Below are positions 46,051 through 55,092 of a stretch of DNA of 64,000 nucleotides, piece by piece (position 1 is the stretch's first letter; every line of letters starts with the position of its first letter). Location of the stretch: contig NZ_BAABBI010000006.1 of NCBI RefSeq assembly GCF_039537875.1, forward strand, positions 9,317-73,316, in the 5' to 3' direction. The position numbers and the translations under genes were made by a program. The notes beneath the pieces were generated by a model, which saw only the letters and a list, made by a program, of their open reading frames with translations, was not told the DNA's origin and did not search any database. This stretch comes from Corallibacter vietnamensis (GTDB taxonomy: Bacteria; Bacteroidota; Bacteroidia; Flavobacteriales; Flavobacteriaceae).

Positions 46051-46506
46051 TTAAAAGCTTTTTTTGATTCTGTCAAGCCTAACTTTATTTTCTCTGTCTT
46101 TTATTGTTTCTCTTTTATCGTAAAGTTTTTTACCTCTTGCAAGAGCAATAACTAGTTTGGCAAGACCGCGTTCATTAATAAACAGGCGTAAGGGAATTAT
46201 AGTTAGTCCTGTATTTTTGACTTCTTTTTCAAGTTTTTTTAACTCTCGTTTGTTGAGTAATAACTTACGTTCGGCTTTAGGTTTGTGATTGTAATATGTG
46301 CCGTACAAGTATTCTTCAATAGTCATGTTTATAACAAACAATTCGCCTTGCTCGTTAAACTCACAAAAACTTTCAGCTATTGATGCTTTACTGTTGCGAA
46401 TAGATTTAATTTCGGTTCCAGTTAAAACAATACCTGCGGTATACTTATCTAAAATTTCGTACTGAAATTTAGCTTTTTTGTTCTGTATGTTTATTTGTTT
46501 TTGCAT
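46051..46506 (-). CDS. smpB: SsrA-binding protein SmpB
   Basis: The protein has 151 residues from ATG 46506 (MQKQINIQNKKAKFQYEI); three extra codons upstream would precede the usual start. It carries GIVLTGTEIKSIRNSKASI, EEYLYGTYYNHKPKAERKLLL and the basic tail ARGKKLYDKRETIKDRE. SmpB delivers tmRNA to stalled ribosomes. I did not find the tmRNA gene in this window. Confidence 0.96.
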   Translation of the reverse strand: MQKQINIQNKKAKFQYEILDKYTAGIVLTGTEIKSIRNSKASIAESFCEFNEQGELFVINMTIEEYLYGTYYNHKPKAERKLLLNKRELKKLEKEVKNTGLTIIPLRLFINERGLAKLVIALARGKKLYDKRETIKDRENKVRLDRIKKSF

Positions 46507-46512
46507 GAATGT

Positions 46513-46520
46513 CAAAGGTA
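46513..46520 (-). promoter_or_regulatory. -7 promoter element for smpB
   Basis: On the minus strand the bases read TACCTTTG (TAnnTTTG). It ends 6 nt before the smpB ATG, so the leader is at most a few nucleotides and the upstream start codons at 46515 cannot be used. Confidence 0.55.
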
Positions 46521-46584
46521 AATAATTTAAGGGGAAATTATAATTTTAAAAGGATATGATTTTTAAAACGCAGATATATGAAAT

Positions 46585-46628
46585 AAAAAAGCAATTATAT
46601 AGCTTATATCGTATATATAATTGCTTTT
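46585..46628. terminator. bidirectional terminator after deoC
   Basis: An 11-bp perfect stem GCAATTATATA/TATATAATTGC is flanked by six A on one side and four T on the other, so a T-run follows it on either strand. It should end deoC (minus strand, stop at 46656). Confidence 0.75.
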
Positions 46629-46655
46629 CTGATAATGTTTTTATGAGAAATAGTT

Positions 46656-47318
46656 TTAGCTGGCCTCGGTTAGTAAGGACTCTGATGCTATTTGAGCACC
46701 AGACGAAGTGCCTATTCTATCAGCGCCAACCTCTATATACTTCAAAGCAGTTTCATAATCTTTTATACCGCCAGAAGCTTTAATTTTTACTTTATCTTTT
46801 ACCGTTTTCTTTATCATCTTAATGGCTGTAAGTGTCGCGCCACTTTTTGAGAATCCAGTAGAAGTTTTTATATAATCTGCTTTAGCGTCGATACAAATTT
46901 GACAAGCTTTAATTATTTCATTTTTAGATAATTCACTGATTTCTAAAATTACTTTAAGAGGTGTGCTGCCTATAGCTAATTTAACATCGCAGATGTCTTT
47001 GTATACAGCTACATAGTTTTTACTTTTTAGCATTCCAACATTAATAACCATATCAATTTCGTTAGCACCATCTTCAACGGCTTTTTTAGCTTCACAGACT
47101 TTGGCTTTAGTGCTCATAGCACCTAAAGGAAAACCAACAGTAGCACATACTTTTATGTTGGTCATGGTTAAAAAATGTTTAGACAAAGGCACATAGTAGC
47201 TATTTACGCATACGGCATGTAGGCGATATTTCTTGGCTTCGTCACATAATACTTTTATATCTTTTTTTGTTGCAGCTGCATTTAGCAGTGTATGATCAAT
47301 ATGCTGATTTATGGACAT
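46656..47318 (-). CDS. deoC: deoxyribose-phosphate aldolase
   Basis: The 220-residue class I aldolase converts deoxyribose 5-phosphate to glyceraldehyde 3-phosphate and acetaldehyde. The Schiff-base lysine is in ADYIKTSTGFSKSG, and the second essential lysine in VKIKASGGIKDYETAL. The N-terminal DHTLLNAAATKKDI is also typical. No other deo genes are adjacent. Confidence 0.95.
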   Translation of the reverse strand: MSINQHIDHTLLNAAATKKDIKVLCDEAKKYRLHAVCVNSYYVPLSKHFLTMTNIKVCATVGFPLGAMSTKAKVCEAKKAVEDGANEIDMVINVGMLKSKNYVAVYKDICDVKLAIGSTPLKVILEISELSKNEIIKACQICIDAKADYIKTSTGFSKSGATLTAIKMIKKTVKDKVKIKASGGIKDYETALKYIEVGADRIGTSSGAQIASESLLTEAS

Positions 47319-47522
47319 TTTGTGTAATTTGTAGGTTAAGATGTTGTAAAAATACGATTAACGGTTGATTTTTTTAAATTTTTAACGAACTTTTAGATAA
47401 ACGACATGTGCTTGTTTTTTCTATTAAAAAGCGTTTTTACATTTTTTATTATTGTCTTGAAGTTGGCTGAAAAAATATTTTGTTTGTAAGTATTTGTTTG
47501 TTAGTTGTATATGTGAATTTTC

Positions 47523-47926
47523 TTACTTGCTGTTTTCTGAAATAATCTTTTGAGTCCACTGAATAGCATTGCTTAAGGAATCAAAAATAGCAAAGGGCTT
47601 ATTATAAATTTACTTTCATATTCGGCCCTTTTAAACATTTTCTCGTTGTTCGGGATAACCGCTATGGCTACCAAGTTAGATGTTTTTTCAATTTCTTTAT
47701 AAACTATAGGGTTTACAGAAAAGGAAGTAATTCTATTAGAAATGTAAGCCATTTTACAACCGTTAAAATGCTGCTCTAAAATGAGTTTTAAATTGTTGGT
47801 CTATTCTAAATCAAAATTTTCCCCTTCTTTAACCTGCTTGATTAAGAAGTTGTCAAAAACAAAGACTTCGGCATGGCCGATGTCATAATAATGAAATATT
47901 CTCGTAAAAAATTGATTTGGAGATAT
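47523..47926 (-). pseudogene. degraded small flavobacterial protein gene
   Basis: On the minus strand a nearly continuous frame of about 134 codons is broken twice. It opens at 47926 (ISPNQFFTRIFHYYDIGHAE), is stopped by TAG at 47801-47803 in FDLE*TNNLK (probably Gln originally), continues as LILEQHFNGCKMAYISNRI and FSVNPIVYKEIEKTS, then shifts frame near 47597-47605 into KPFAIFDSLSNAIQWTQKI. The stop is at 47523. No clean start codon remains. The sequence resembles short STAS-like flavobacterial proteins that end with a FxSLxxAIxW motif; function is unknown. It lies in the 763-bp gap between deoC and clpB. Confidence 0.75.
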
Positions 47927-47968
47927 TTAAAGATAGTGAATTTTGAAATACGAGTGAGAATTATGTGC

Positions 47969-48016
47969 AAAAAAAAGCAACGCTAGTCTTATGTGTATAA
48001 GATGTGCGTTGCTTTT
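47969..48016 (-). terminator. terminator after clpB
   Basis: The outer stem AAAAGCAACGC/GCGTTGCTTTT (11 bp) encloses a second stem TCTTAT/ATAAGA. On the minus strand it is followed by a run of T at 47969-47976. It lies 66 nt after the clpB stop. A smaller hairpin AAACGAA/TTCGTTT (48041-48057) lies between them. Confidence 0.82.
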
Positions 48017-48081
48017 CAATTAACTAACCAACTATTATGAAAACGAATACTTCGTTTCTTTATTATAACTTTAACAAGTTT

Positions 48082-50691
48082 TTAATACTCTTCTGAAACT
48101 AAATCGCCTTGGTTTCTAAATACTAATTTATCATCAAAAGCATCCAGTAAAATAATACTGTCTGTAGATACTTTTCCAGATAGTATTTCTTTACTTAACT
48201 CGTTTAAGACTTCTTTTTGTATCACGCGTTTTACAGGTCGTGCACCATATTCTGGATTGTACCCTTTTTTTGCTAAATAGGTTACAGCTTCTGGTGTTGC
48301 ATCAAAAGTGATGCCTTGTTTTGCAATCATCTTAGTGATGCCTTTTAGTTGTAAGCCAACAATAGCTGTAATGTTTTCCTTGCTTAAAGGTGTAAACATA
48401 ATAGTATCATCAATACGGTTTAAAAACTCTGGTCTTACCGATTGTTTTAATAAGGCTAACACATCTACTTTTGCAGCTTCCATAGCAGCATCAATATCTT
48501 TTGTAGCTTCAAAACGCTCTTGTATTACATGACTTCCCATATTTGAAGTCATAATGATTATCGTGTTTTTAAAATCTGCCAAACGTCCTTTGTTGTCTGT
48601 TAGATGTCCTTCGTCAAGTACTTGTAACAAGATGTTGAAGGTGTCTGGATGCGCTTTTTCAATTTCATCCAATAATACTACTGAATATGGTTTGCGTCTT
48701 ACCGCTTCGGTCAATTGTCCACCTTCGTCATAACCAACATATCCTGGAGGTGCGCCAACCAATCTGCTTACTGCGTGACGCTCTTGGTATTCGCTCATAT
48801 CTATACGTGTCATCGCGTTTTCATCATCAAACAGATATTCTGCTAATGCTTTTGCCAATTCGGTTTTACCAACACCTGTGGTTCCTAAAAACAAGAAGGT
48901 TCCGATAGGTTTTTGTGGATTTTGTAAACCTGCACGACTACGTCTTACAGCATCACTTACAGCAGCAATGGCTTCTTCTTGTCCAACCACGCGCTTGTGT
49001 AATTCGTCTTCAAGCTTTAGTAGTTTTTCACGCTCGCTTTGTAGCATTTTGGTAACAGGAATTCCTGTCCATTTTGCAACCACTTCGGCAATATCATCAT
49101 AAGTGACTTCTTCTTTAATTAACGAGTTCCCAGATTGATTCTCTTGAAGTTCCTTTTGAAGTTTATCTAACGATTCTTGGGCTTCCTTAATTTTTCCGTA
49201 GCGAATTTCAGCTACTTTACCATAATCGCCTTCGCGTTCTGCACGTTCAGCTTCTAGCTTGTAGTTTTCAATAGCCTGTTTGGTATTTTGAATATTGTCA
49301 ACCACTTCTTTTTCACTTTTCCACTTGGCGTAAATTTCGTTACGTTCTTCTTTTAGGTTTGCTAAATCTGAACGCAAAGACTTTAATTTTGCTTCGTCTT
49401 TCTCACGTTTTATGGCTTCAATCTCAATTTCCAACTGCATGATTTTTCTGTCTAAAACATCCAGTTCTTCAGGTTTTGAATTGATTTCCATGCGCAGTTT
49501 AGACGCAGCTTCATCCATTAGGTCAATGGCCTTGTCTGGAAGAAAACGGTTGGTGATATAACGCTCTGATAATTCTACAGCACCAATAATCGCTTCGTCT
49601 TTAATGCGTACTTTATGATGTGTTTCGTACTTTTCTTTAATACCACGAAGTATTGAAATGGCACTTTCGGTATCAGGTTCATCAACCATTACTTTTTGAA
49701 AACGTCTTTCAAGGGCTTTGTCTTTTTCAAAATACTTTTGGTATTCGTCTAACGTTGTAGCACCAATAGCACGTAACTCACCACGCGCTAACGCAGGTTT
49801 TAAAATGTTGGCAGCATCCATAGCGCCTTCGCCTTTTCCAGCACCAACAAGTGTGTGAATTTCGTCAATAAAAAGTACAATGTCACCTTCGCTTGTGGTT
49901 ACTTCTTTTACAACCGCTTTTAATCGCTCTTCAAACTCACCTTTGTATTTAGCACCAGCAATTAGTGCTCCCATATCCAAGGCAAATATTTGTTTATCAA
50001 CGAGGTTTTCTGGGATATCACCATCTACAATTCTATGTGCTAAACCTTCAGCAATAGCCGTTTTACCAGTTCCTGGTTCACCAACAAGAATTGGATTGTT
50101 TTTGGTACGACGTGATAAAATTTGAAGAATTCTACGAATTTCTTCATCACGACCAATAACAGGATCCAATTTTCCGTCTTTGGCTAATTGGTTTAGGTTT
50201 TTAGCGTATTTGTTTAACGAGTTGTAAGTGTCTTCTTGACTTTGAGACGTTACACGATCACCTTGACGTAGCTCATCAATGGCTTTTACAAGGTCTTTTT
50301 CAGTAACGCCTTGGTCTTTTAGCATTTGTGCAATCTTACTGTTTGATTTAAACACAGCAAGAATAAGATGCTCAACAGACACATAGTCGTCGTTCATTTT
50401 TTTAGCAATAATTGCTGCTTCGTTAAGGCTTTTTCCAGCTTCGCGAGAAAGCATAATGTCACCACCAGATACTTTAGGTAAACTTTCTAGTTGTCTATCT
50501 AAAACCTGTTGTAGGGTCTGAACGTTTACATTTAGCTTTTTTAAAATAAATGGTAAAACGTTTTCATCAACAAGTGTAATGGCTTTAAAAATATGCTCAT
50601 TTTCTATTTGTTGATGTTGTAAGCTTTGGGCAAGCTGTTGCGCTTGCTGTATCGCTTCTTGTGATTTTATTGTATAATTATTAAAGTTCAT
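48082..50691 (-). CDS. clpB: ATP-dependent disaggregase ClpB
   Basis: The protein has 869 residues from ATG 50691 (MNFNNYTIKSQEAIQQAQ); the frame is open to 50805, but the extra 38 residues do not fit the family. The N-domain is followed by AAA-1 with Walker A GEPGTGKT (about residue 205), the coiled-coil M domain (about 400-530) and AAA-2 with GTTGVGKT (about 605). It works with DnaK to resolve protein aggregates after heat stress. GC and codon third positions look somewhat higher than in neighbouring genes, as is common in highly expressed genes. Confidence 0.97.
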   Translation of the reverse strand: MNFNNYTIKSQEAIQQAQQLAQSLQHQQIENEHIFKAITLVDENVLPFILKKLNVNVQTLQQVLDRQLESLPKVSGGDIMLSREAGKSLNEAAIIAKKMNDDYVSVEHLILAVFKSNSKIAQMLKDQGVTEKDLVKAIDELRQGDRVTSQSQEDTYNSLNKYAKNLNQLAKDGKLDPVIGRDEEIRRILQILSRRTKNNPILVGEPGTGKTAIAEGLAHRIVDGDIPENLVDKQIFALDMGALIAGAKYKGEFEERLKAVVKEVTTSEGDIVLFIDEIHTLVGAGKGEGAMDAANILKPALARGELRAIGATTLDEYQKYFEKDKALERRFQKVMVDEPDTESAISILRGIKEKYETHHKVRIKDEAIIGAVELSERYITNRFLPDKAIDLMDEAASKLRMEINSKPEELDVLDRKIMQLEIEIEAIKREKDEAKLKSLRSDLANLKEERNEIYAKWKSEKEVVDNIQNTKQAIENYKLEAERAEREGDYGKVAEIRYGKIKEAQESLDKLQKELQENQSGNSLIKEEVTYDDIAEVVAKWTGIPVTKMLQSEREKLLKLEDELHKRVVGQEEAIAAVSDAVRRSRAGLQNPQKPIGTFLFLGTTGVGKTELAKALAEYLFDDENAMTRIDMSEYQERHAVSRLVGAPPGYVGYDEGGQLTEAVRRKPYSVVLLDEIEKAHPDTFNILLQVLDEGHLTDNKGRLADFKNTIIIMTSNMGSHVIQERFEATKDIDAAMEAAKVDVLALLKQSVRPEFLNRIDDTIMFTPLSKENITAIVGLQLKGITKMIAKQGITFDATPEAVTYLAKKGYNPEYGARPVKRVIQKEVLNELSKEILSGKVSTDSIILLDAFDDKLVFRNQGDLVSEEY

Positions 50692-50818
50692 GTGTTTAAA
50701 TTTTTCCTTTCTTTGTAGCGTATAAGTCAATAATCTTACCAATACGTTTTGAGTGACAAAATGTCGTTTTGAAGCAGTTATAGCGTGACTTTTCGTCAGT
50801 TTCAAGAAGGGTGAATTT

Positions 50819-53605
50819 TTATATCAAATCAGCAGGAGCAATACCGAAACGCTCTTTAAACTTTTTATTAAAATAAGCAGAAGAACTGATGCCAACAGCA
50901 AAGCGAACTTCTGAAAGTGTGAAGAAAGTTTTATTTTGAAGAAAGGTAAAGGCCTTTTGTAATCTAATTTCTAAAATAAATTTTACAGGGCTCATTCCTG
51001 TGTATTGTTTCATAATTCTAGCTAATTGGCGTTGGCTATATCCTACATAATCTGCTAACTCTTTTATTTTGAAATCGTCATTGTCTAGGTTTTCAACAAT
51101 GTAAGTTTCTATTTTTCGTAGCAGTTTTTGGTCTGATCTTTCGGTTGTTGAAAGTTGATTTGTATTTTCAAGTTGCCATTTTATACGTGATGCTTTGTTT
51201 TTTAAAAGGTTTTTTATGCGTGCAATTAATTCATTTTTGTTGAATGGTTTTACAATATAATCCGCAATGCCAAGCGAGAACCCTTTTATTTTATCAATTT
51301 CTAGAGTCTTGGCAGATATAAAAATAAATGGTGTGTACTTGTGTTTTTCTATGGTATTTATTTTTTCACGAAGTTCAAAACCATCAATCTTGGGCATCAT
51401 AATGTCTGATGTGATTAACGAATAGGTTTGGGTTTTTAATAAATTTAAAGCTTCTTCGCCATTAAAAGCAACATCACAATGATATATATCTTCAAGTAGC
51501 TCTTTTAAATAGGTCGCCATTTGTGGGTTGTCTTCTACAATAAGAATGTGTTCTTTTATTGAAGAATTATTATGATTTGGAAATTGTTGGGGTATTAGAC
51601 TAGTTGGTTTAGTTACATTTTCAGTATTATTTTCTGTTGTTTGCATTGGAATTTTTAATGTAAATGTACTGCCTTTACCAGGCTTACTATCAACGGTTAA
51701 GCTTCCATTTAAAAGCTCGGAAAACTCTTTTGATAGTGCTAGTCCAATGCCTATGCCGCCAACCTTACTAGCGTTTTCTGACTGATAAAATCGCTCGAAT
51801 ATTTTTTTCTGCTCATCATATTTGATGCCTTCTCCAAAATCGGTCACTGATACTGAAAGTGTATCAGTATTGAAGACATCGTTAACAATAATTTTTGAGT
51901 TTGATGGCGCGTATTTAATGGCGTTTGAAAGAAGGTTGTTTATGATTTTTTCAATCTTTCCAATATCAGTATTTACAAAAATGGTGTTTGCTATGTTTGA
52001 ATAATAACTTATTTCTACAGCTTTGATTTGTGCCATAGAATGAAAGGAAAACACAATGCGCTCTAAAGACGTGCGTAAGGGAACAGCGGTTTTGTTAAGT
52101 GTCATTTTATGACCTTCAAACTTGAGGAGTTCCAAAATTTCATTGGCGTCATCAGTGATTTTTTTTGTGTTGTCTAAAGCCACTTGAAGGTTTTTTTTGG
52201 CTTTGGTTGTATTGTCTAGATTTTCTAATGCTAAATTTAAGTTTCCAGAAACTAAAGTGAGTGGTGTACGGATTTCGTGTGCTATGTTTCCTAAAAATTT
52301 GGTGCGCAATTGATTGATTTCCTGTTCTTTTTCAAGCTTCATTTGTACAAGGGTTTTTTTACGCTTTTGCTTGGTTATAAGCCAAAGAATAATGAATAAT
52401 CCCAATAACAATGTACCAATACTGCTAAAAATCCATTTATTTCTTGCGTTTCTTTGTTTAGCAATTTCCAATTCTTGTAGTGCGATTTCCTTATCTTTTT
52501 CTGCTAGGTTGAACTTGGCATCAAATTCGGCAAATTTTTCTTTTGACTGATAATGGCTTATGGAGTCTTGCAACGTAAACATTTCTTTAGAAGTAATAAA
52601 AGCTTTTTTATAGTTGTTGTTTCGTTCATAGGCAACAGCCAGCTTTCTTAAAAGATAAAATTCATTTTGAGGAATGGTTTGTGGCAATTGTTTAGCCTTT
52701 TCTAAAGCGGCAATAGCATCGCTCGTTCTATTGAGGTTAAGCAAAACGCTTCCTTTTCCTATTAATCCAAAGTTTTTATATATGTCTAAATTTAGGCTAT
52801 CTGCTATGGTGATGGCTTTGTTAAAGGCTAGTAGGCTTTTTTTATAGTGTTTTGGTGTTAGTAATCCTTCGTTTTTCGATAAATAGGCATCACCTTCATA
52901 GAGGTAAAAAGAAGCCTGCTCTTTAGGCTCACTTTTGTGTAAGCTGTTCAATGCTTTTTTTGCGTATTCTTCAATATCTTCTGGATTTTCAACGGCCTGC
53001 ATCAGGTTTTTATAGGTGTACAGTTTTTCTGTTTCTGGGGCGTTTATGCTGTTATATACCTTTAAAGCTAGCAGTAAATATTTTTTGGCGTTTTTGTGTA
53101 AACCAGTGGTATTGTACATATCGCCCAAGTTATTGTATGCATCAGCAAGGTAGATTTTATTTTGGAGTTTTTTTGAAAATTCCAAAGCAGATTCATAATG
53201 TTTTAAGGCTTCGTCATGTTGTTCTGAAAGCATTAAGTTTTTTGCTAAATGGGTGTGTATTCTAAACAAATATATAGTTGAATTGCTTTCCTTGGCTTGT
53301 GCTAAAAAGGGCTTAATGAAAGCTATTGCTTTTTTATAATTTCCTTGAGAGTAATAAGTATCTGAAATATATTCAACAGAGCGAAAATACAACGAATCAC
53401 AATCACAAGTTTTGGCAAGTTTTAAGGCTTCATTAAAATATACATTTGATGAATCTATGCTTTGTTGTCTTTGTCCTTCCTGCTGTAAAAAAATAATCTT
53501 GTCTTCAACAGATTTCTGTTGTAAAGAATCTGGAAGTAGTTGTTGTGAGCAAATAGTTTGAAACAGCAACAAACAAATAATTGATGGTAGGTTTTTAATT
53601 TTCAT
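50819..53605 (-). CDS. hybrid sensor kinase/response regulator with AraC-type output
   Basis: The 928-residue one-protein two-component system has a signal peptide (1-20), then TPR-like repeats over residues 50-370 (GDMYNTTGLHKNAKKYLLLA and similar) as the sensor, and one membrane helix (about 391-411). The kinase has H443 (LGNIAHEIRTPL), N-box NLLSNAIKYA and GIGIGLALS. The receiver (686-800) has phospho-acceptor D734 (SDIMMPKIDG), and an AraC helix-turn-helix ends the protein (830-928). It is divergent from four exported-protein genes. Signals sensed by TPR-type hybrids are unknown. Confidence 0.93.
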   Translation of the reverse strand: MKIKNLPSIICLLLFQTICSQQLLPDSLQQKSVEDKIIFLQQEGQRQQSIDSSNVYFNEALKLAKTCDCDSLYFRSVEYISDTYYSQGNYKKAIAFIKPFLAQAKESNSTIYLFRIHTHLAKNLMLSEQHDEALKHYESALEFSKKLQNKIYLADAYNNLGDMYNTTGLHKNAKKYLLLALKVYNSINAPETEKLYTYKNLMQAVENPEDIEEYAKKALNSLHKSEPKEQASFYLYEGDAYLSKNEGLLTPKHYKKSLLAFNKAITIADSLNLDIYKNFGLIGKGSVLLNLNRTSDAIAALEKAKQLPQTIPQNEFYLLRKLAVAYERNNNYKKAFITSKEMFTLQDSISHYQSKEKFAEFDAKFNLAEKDKEIALQELEIAKQRNARNKWIFSSIGTLLLGLFIILWLITKQKRKKTLVQMKLEKEQEINQLRTKFLGNIAHEIRTPLTLVSGNLNLALENLDNTTKAKKNLQVALDNTKKITDDANEILELLKFEGHKMTLNKTAVPLRTSLERIVFSFHSMAQIKAVEISYYSNIANTIFVNTDIGKIEKIINNLLSNAIKYAPSNSKIIVNDVFNTDTLSVSVTDFGEGIKYDEQKKIFERFYQSENASKVGGIGIGLALSKEFSELLNGSLTVDSKPGKGSTFTLKIPMQTTENNTENVTKPTSLIPQQFPNHNNSSIKEHILIVEDNPQMATYLKELLEDIYHCDVAFNGEEALNLLKTQTYSLITSDIMMPKIDGFELREKINTIEKHKYTPFIFISAKTLEIDKIKGFSLGIADYIVKPFNKNELIARIKNLLKNKASRIKWQLENTNQLSTTERSDQKLLRKIETYIVENLDNDDFKIKELADYVGYSQRQLARIMKQYTGMSPVKFILEIRLQKAFTFLQNKTFFTLSEVRFAVGISSSAYFNKKFKERFGIAPADLI

Positions 53606-53621
53606 AGTAATATTACTTACT

Positions 53622-53629
53622 CAAAGATA
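53622..53629 (-). promoter_or_regulatory. -7 promoter element for the hybrid regulator gene
   Basis: On the minus strand the bases read TATCTTTG (TAnnTTTG). It ends 16 nt before the ATG at 53605. No TTG -33 box is seen; the decamer array begins 22 nt upstream, where an activator would bind. Confidence 0.6.
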
Positions 53630-53650
53630 CTAAAATACAGCGTATTAGTG

Positions 53651-53741
53651 TTTTGATGTCCGTTTTGAGTCGGTTGATGTCCAAAAAGCGTTAGGGTGTC
53701 TGTTTTGAGACATACGATGTCCAATAATTGAAAGTTGAGAC
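53651..53741. promoter_or_regulatory. helically phased decamer array, candidate operator
   Basis: Seven related 10-mers of the form nnTTGAnGTC/GAC start at 53651, 53662, 53672, 53691, 53702, 53712 and 53732. Spacings are 11, 10, 19, 11, 10 and 20 bp, so all lie on one face of the helix. The first six form two 32-bp blocks (53651-53682 and 53691-53722) with a 40-bp period. The array fills the space between the two divergent -7 elements. It is probably the binding region for the AraC-type domain of the adjacent hybrid regulator; this is inferred from position. Confidence 0.68.
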
Positions 53742-53762
53742 AACGCAAAGCGGCTAGTTTTG
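53735..53762 (+). promoter_or_regulatory. promoter of the exported-protein operon
   Basis: TTG (53735-53737), 17 nt, then TAGTTTTG (53755-53762) fits the Bacteroidota pattern TTG-N17-TAnnTTTG. The TTG lies within the last decamer of the array. The predicted leader to the ATG at 53831 is about 63 nt. Confidence 0.65.
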
Positions 53763-53830
53763 TATGCAGTTTTGTTCAAAGTAGAACAGTATCTCAAATT
53801 AACCATTCAATCATTTAAAGACTTAAAATA

Positions 53831-55087
53831 ATGAAAACAATTACTACTTTATTTTTAATAATGCTGTTGTCAGTAACAGCTACTGCCCAAGATGTATATG
53901 TAGCAGGCACAGATCAAACTTCTATGTCTACATCAAAACTTTGGAAAAATGGTTTTTTAGAATATACTCTGGGATCATACCCTTCACTTGCAAGTTCTGT
54001 ATTTGTGTCTAATGGAAATGTATATACTGGTGGGAATGTTAGTTTTCCAGGAGAAGAAAGCAGGGCTACTCTCTGGGTTAATAGTACGCCGCAATATTAT
54101 ACCAATGGTGATTATTCAGCAAGTATAAACGATGTGTTTGTATCTGGCAATGATGTATATGCCATAGGTTATCACCGAACAGGAAATAACAACAATGCCG
54201 TTGCTACGCTTTGGGTAAATGGTATAGAACAAACATTAACCAACGGAAATACTAATGCTAGTGCTCTTTCAGTATTTGTATCTGGAGGCGATGTGTATGT
54301 TGCAGGTTATGAAAATAATGGTGCTAAAGACGTAGCAAAACTTTGGAAAAATGGTGCAGAACAAATTCTTACAGACGGTTCTGATAATGCAAAAGCAACA
54401 TCTGTCCTTGTTGATGGTGGCGACATTTACATAACAGGCTATGAAGAAACTACCCCAGGTAATAACTATGCTATACTTTGGAAAAATGGTGTTGCCCAAT
54501 ACTTGACTGATGGGTTAACATATGCTACTGCTTTAGATGTTGACTTATATGTTGGATTTCCTCTAGTAGTTGGAGGAAAACACGATGGCACCAATGTGGT
54601 ACCAACGTATTGGCTTGATGGTAGCGAATATCAGGTATCCAACATATCCAATTGGGGGCAAATATTTTCTGTATACATTGCTTCTCCAGCATATGATAAC
54701 AAAATATATATGGCAGGTTATGAAAGTAATGGTACAAGTAATGTAGGTAAACTTTGGTCAAGTAGTTCACCTGGATGGCAAACTCAAATACTTACAACTA
54801 ATGGCCAAGCTAGTTCTGTTTTTGTTGATGACGCAACACTAGGGGTTGAAGCACCAAAAGCACTATCAAATTATTTTGCTGTTTATCCAAACCCTGTACA
54901 ATCTCAATTAAACATCAAAACATCAAAACCACGTGTTTTACAGTTATATAATCTTCAAGGGCAGTTGCTAAATACTATTGAAGTAACGAATCAACATAAA
55001 ACCATAGATATGACCAACTTGTCGTCTGGTTTATACCTCTTGAAAGATATTGATACAGGAGATACTCAAAAAATTATAAAAGAATAA
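53831..55087 (+). CDS. exported beta-repeat protein with T9SS sorting domain
   Basis: The 418-residue protein has a signal peptide (MKTITTLFLIMLLSVTATAQ). About six imperfect repeats of about 50 residues have the pattern VFVSGNDVYAIGY, then AxLWVNGxxQxLTNG, and probably form a beta-propeller. Residues about 345-418 are a type A T9SS sorting domain (VYPNPVQSQLNI, ending QKIIKE). The ligand is unknown. It is first in a four-gene co-directional run; the next start is 5 nt after its stop. Confidence 0.85.
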   Translation: MKTITTLFLIMLLSVTATAQDVYVAGTDQTSMSTSKLWKNGFLEYTLGSYPSLASSVFVSNGNVYTGGNVSFPGEESRATLWVNSTPQYYTNGDYSASINDVFVSGNDVYAIGYHRTGNNNNAVATLWVNGIEQTLTNGNTNASALSVFVSGGDVYVAGYENNGAKDVAKLWKNGAEQILTDGSDNAKATSVLVDGGDIYITGYEETTPGNNYAILWKNGVAQYLTDGLTYATALDVDLYVGFPLVVGGKHDGTNVVPTYWLDGSEYQVSNISNWGQIFSVYIASPAYDNKIYMAGYESNGTSNVGKLWSSSSPGWQTQILTTNGQASSVFVDDATLGVEAPKALSNYFAVYPNPVQSQLNIKTSKPRVLQLYNLQGQLLNTIEVTNQHKTIDMTNLSSGLYLLKDIDTGDTQKIIKE

Positions 55088-55092
55088 CGGCT

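Noticed and set aside
46556..46783. 75-codon plus-strand frame over the deoC 3' end
   Set aside because: It runs through the deoC terminator hairpin and is antisense to deoC.
48037..48096. A 19-codon open frame starting ATGAAAACGAATACT after clpB
   Set aside because: It lies in the clpB 3' region, contains a hairpin and overlaps the clpB stop antiparallel; no evidence of coding beyond its start.
48308..50125. Several plus-strand frames inside clpB
   Set aside because: They are antisense shadows of a strongly conserved coding sequence.
50819..53605. Polysaccharide-utilisation locus suggested by the hybrid regulator
   Set aside because: No SusC, SusD, glycoside hydrolase or sulfatase gene is near; the linked genes are repeat-built binding proteins.
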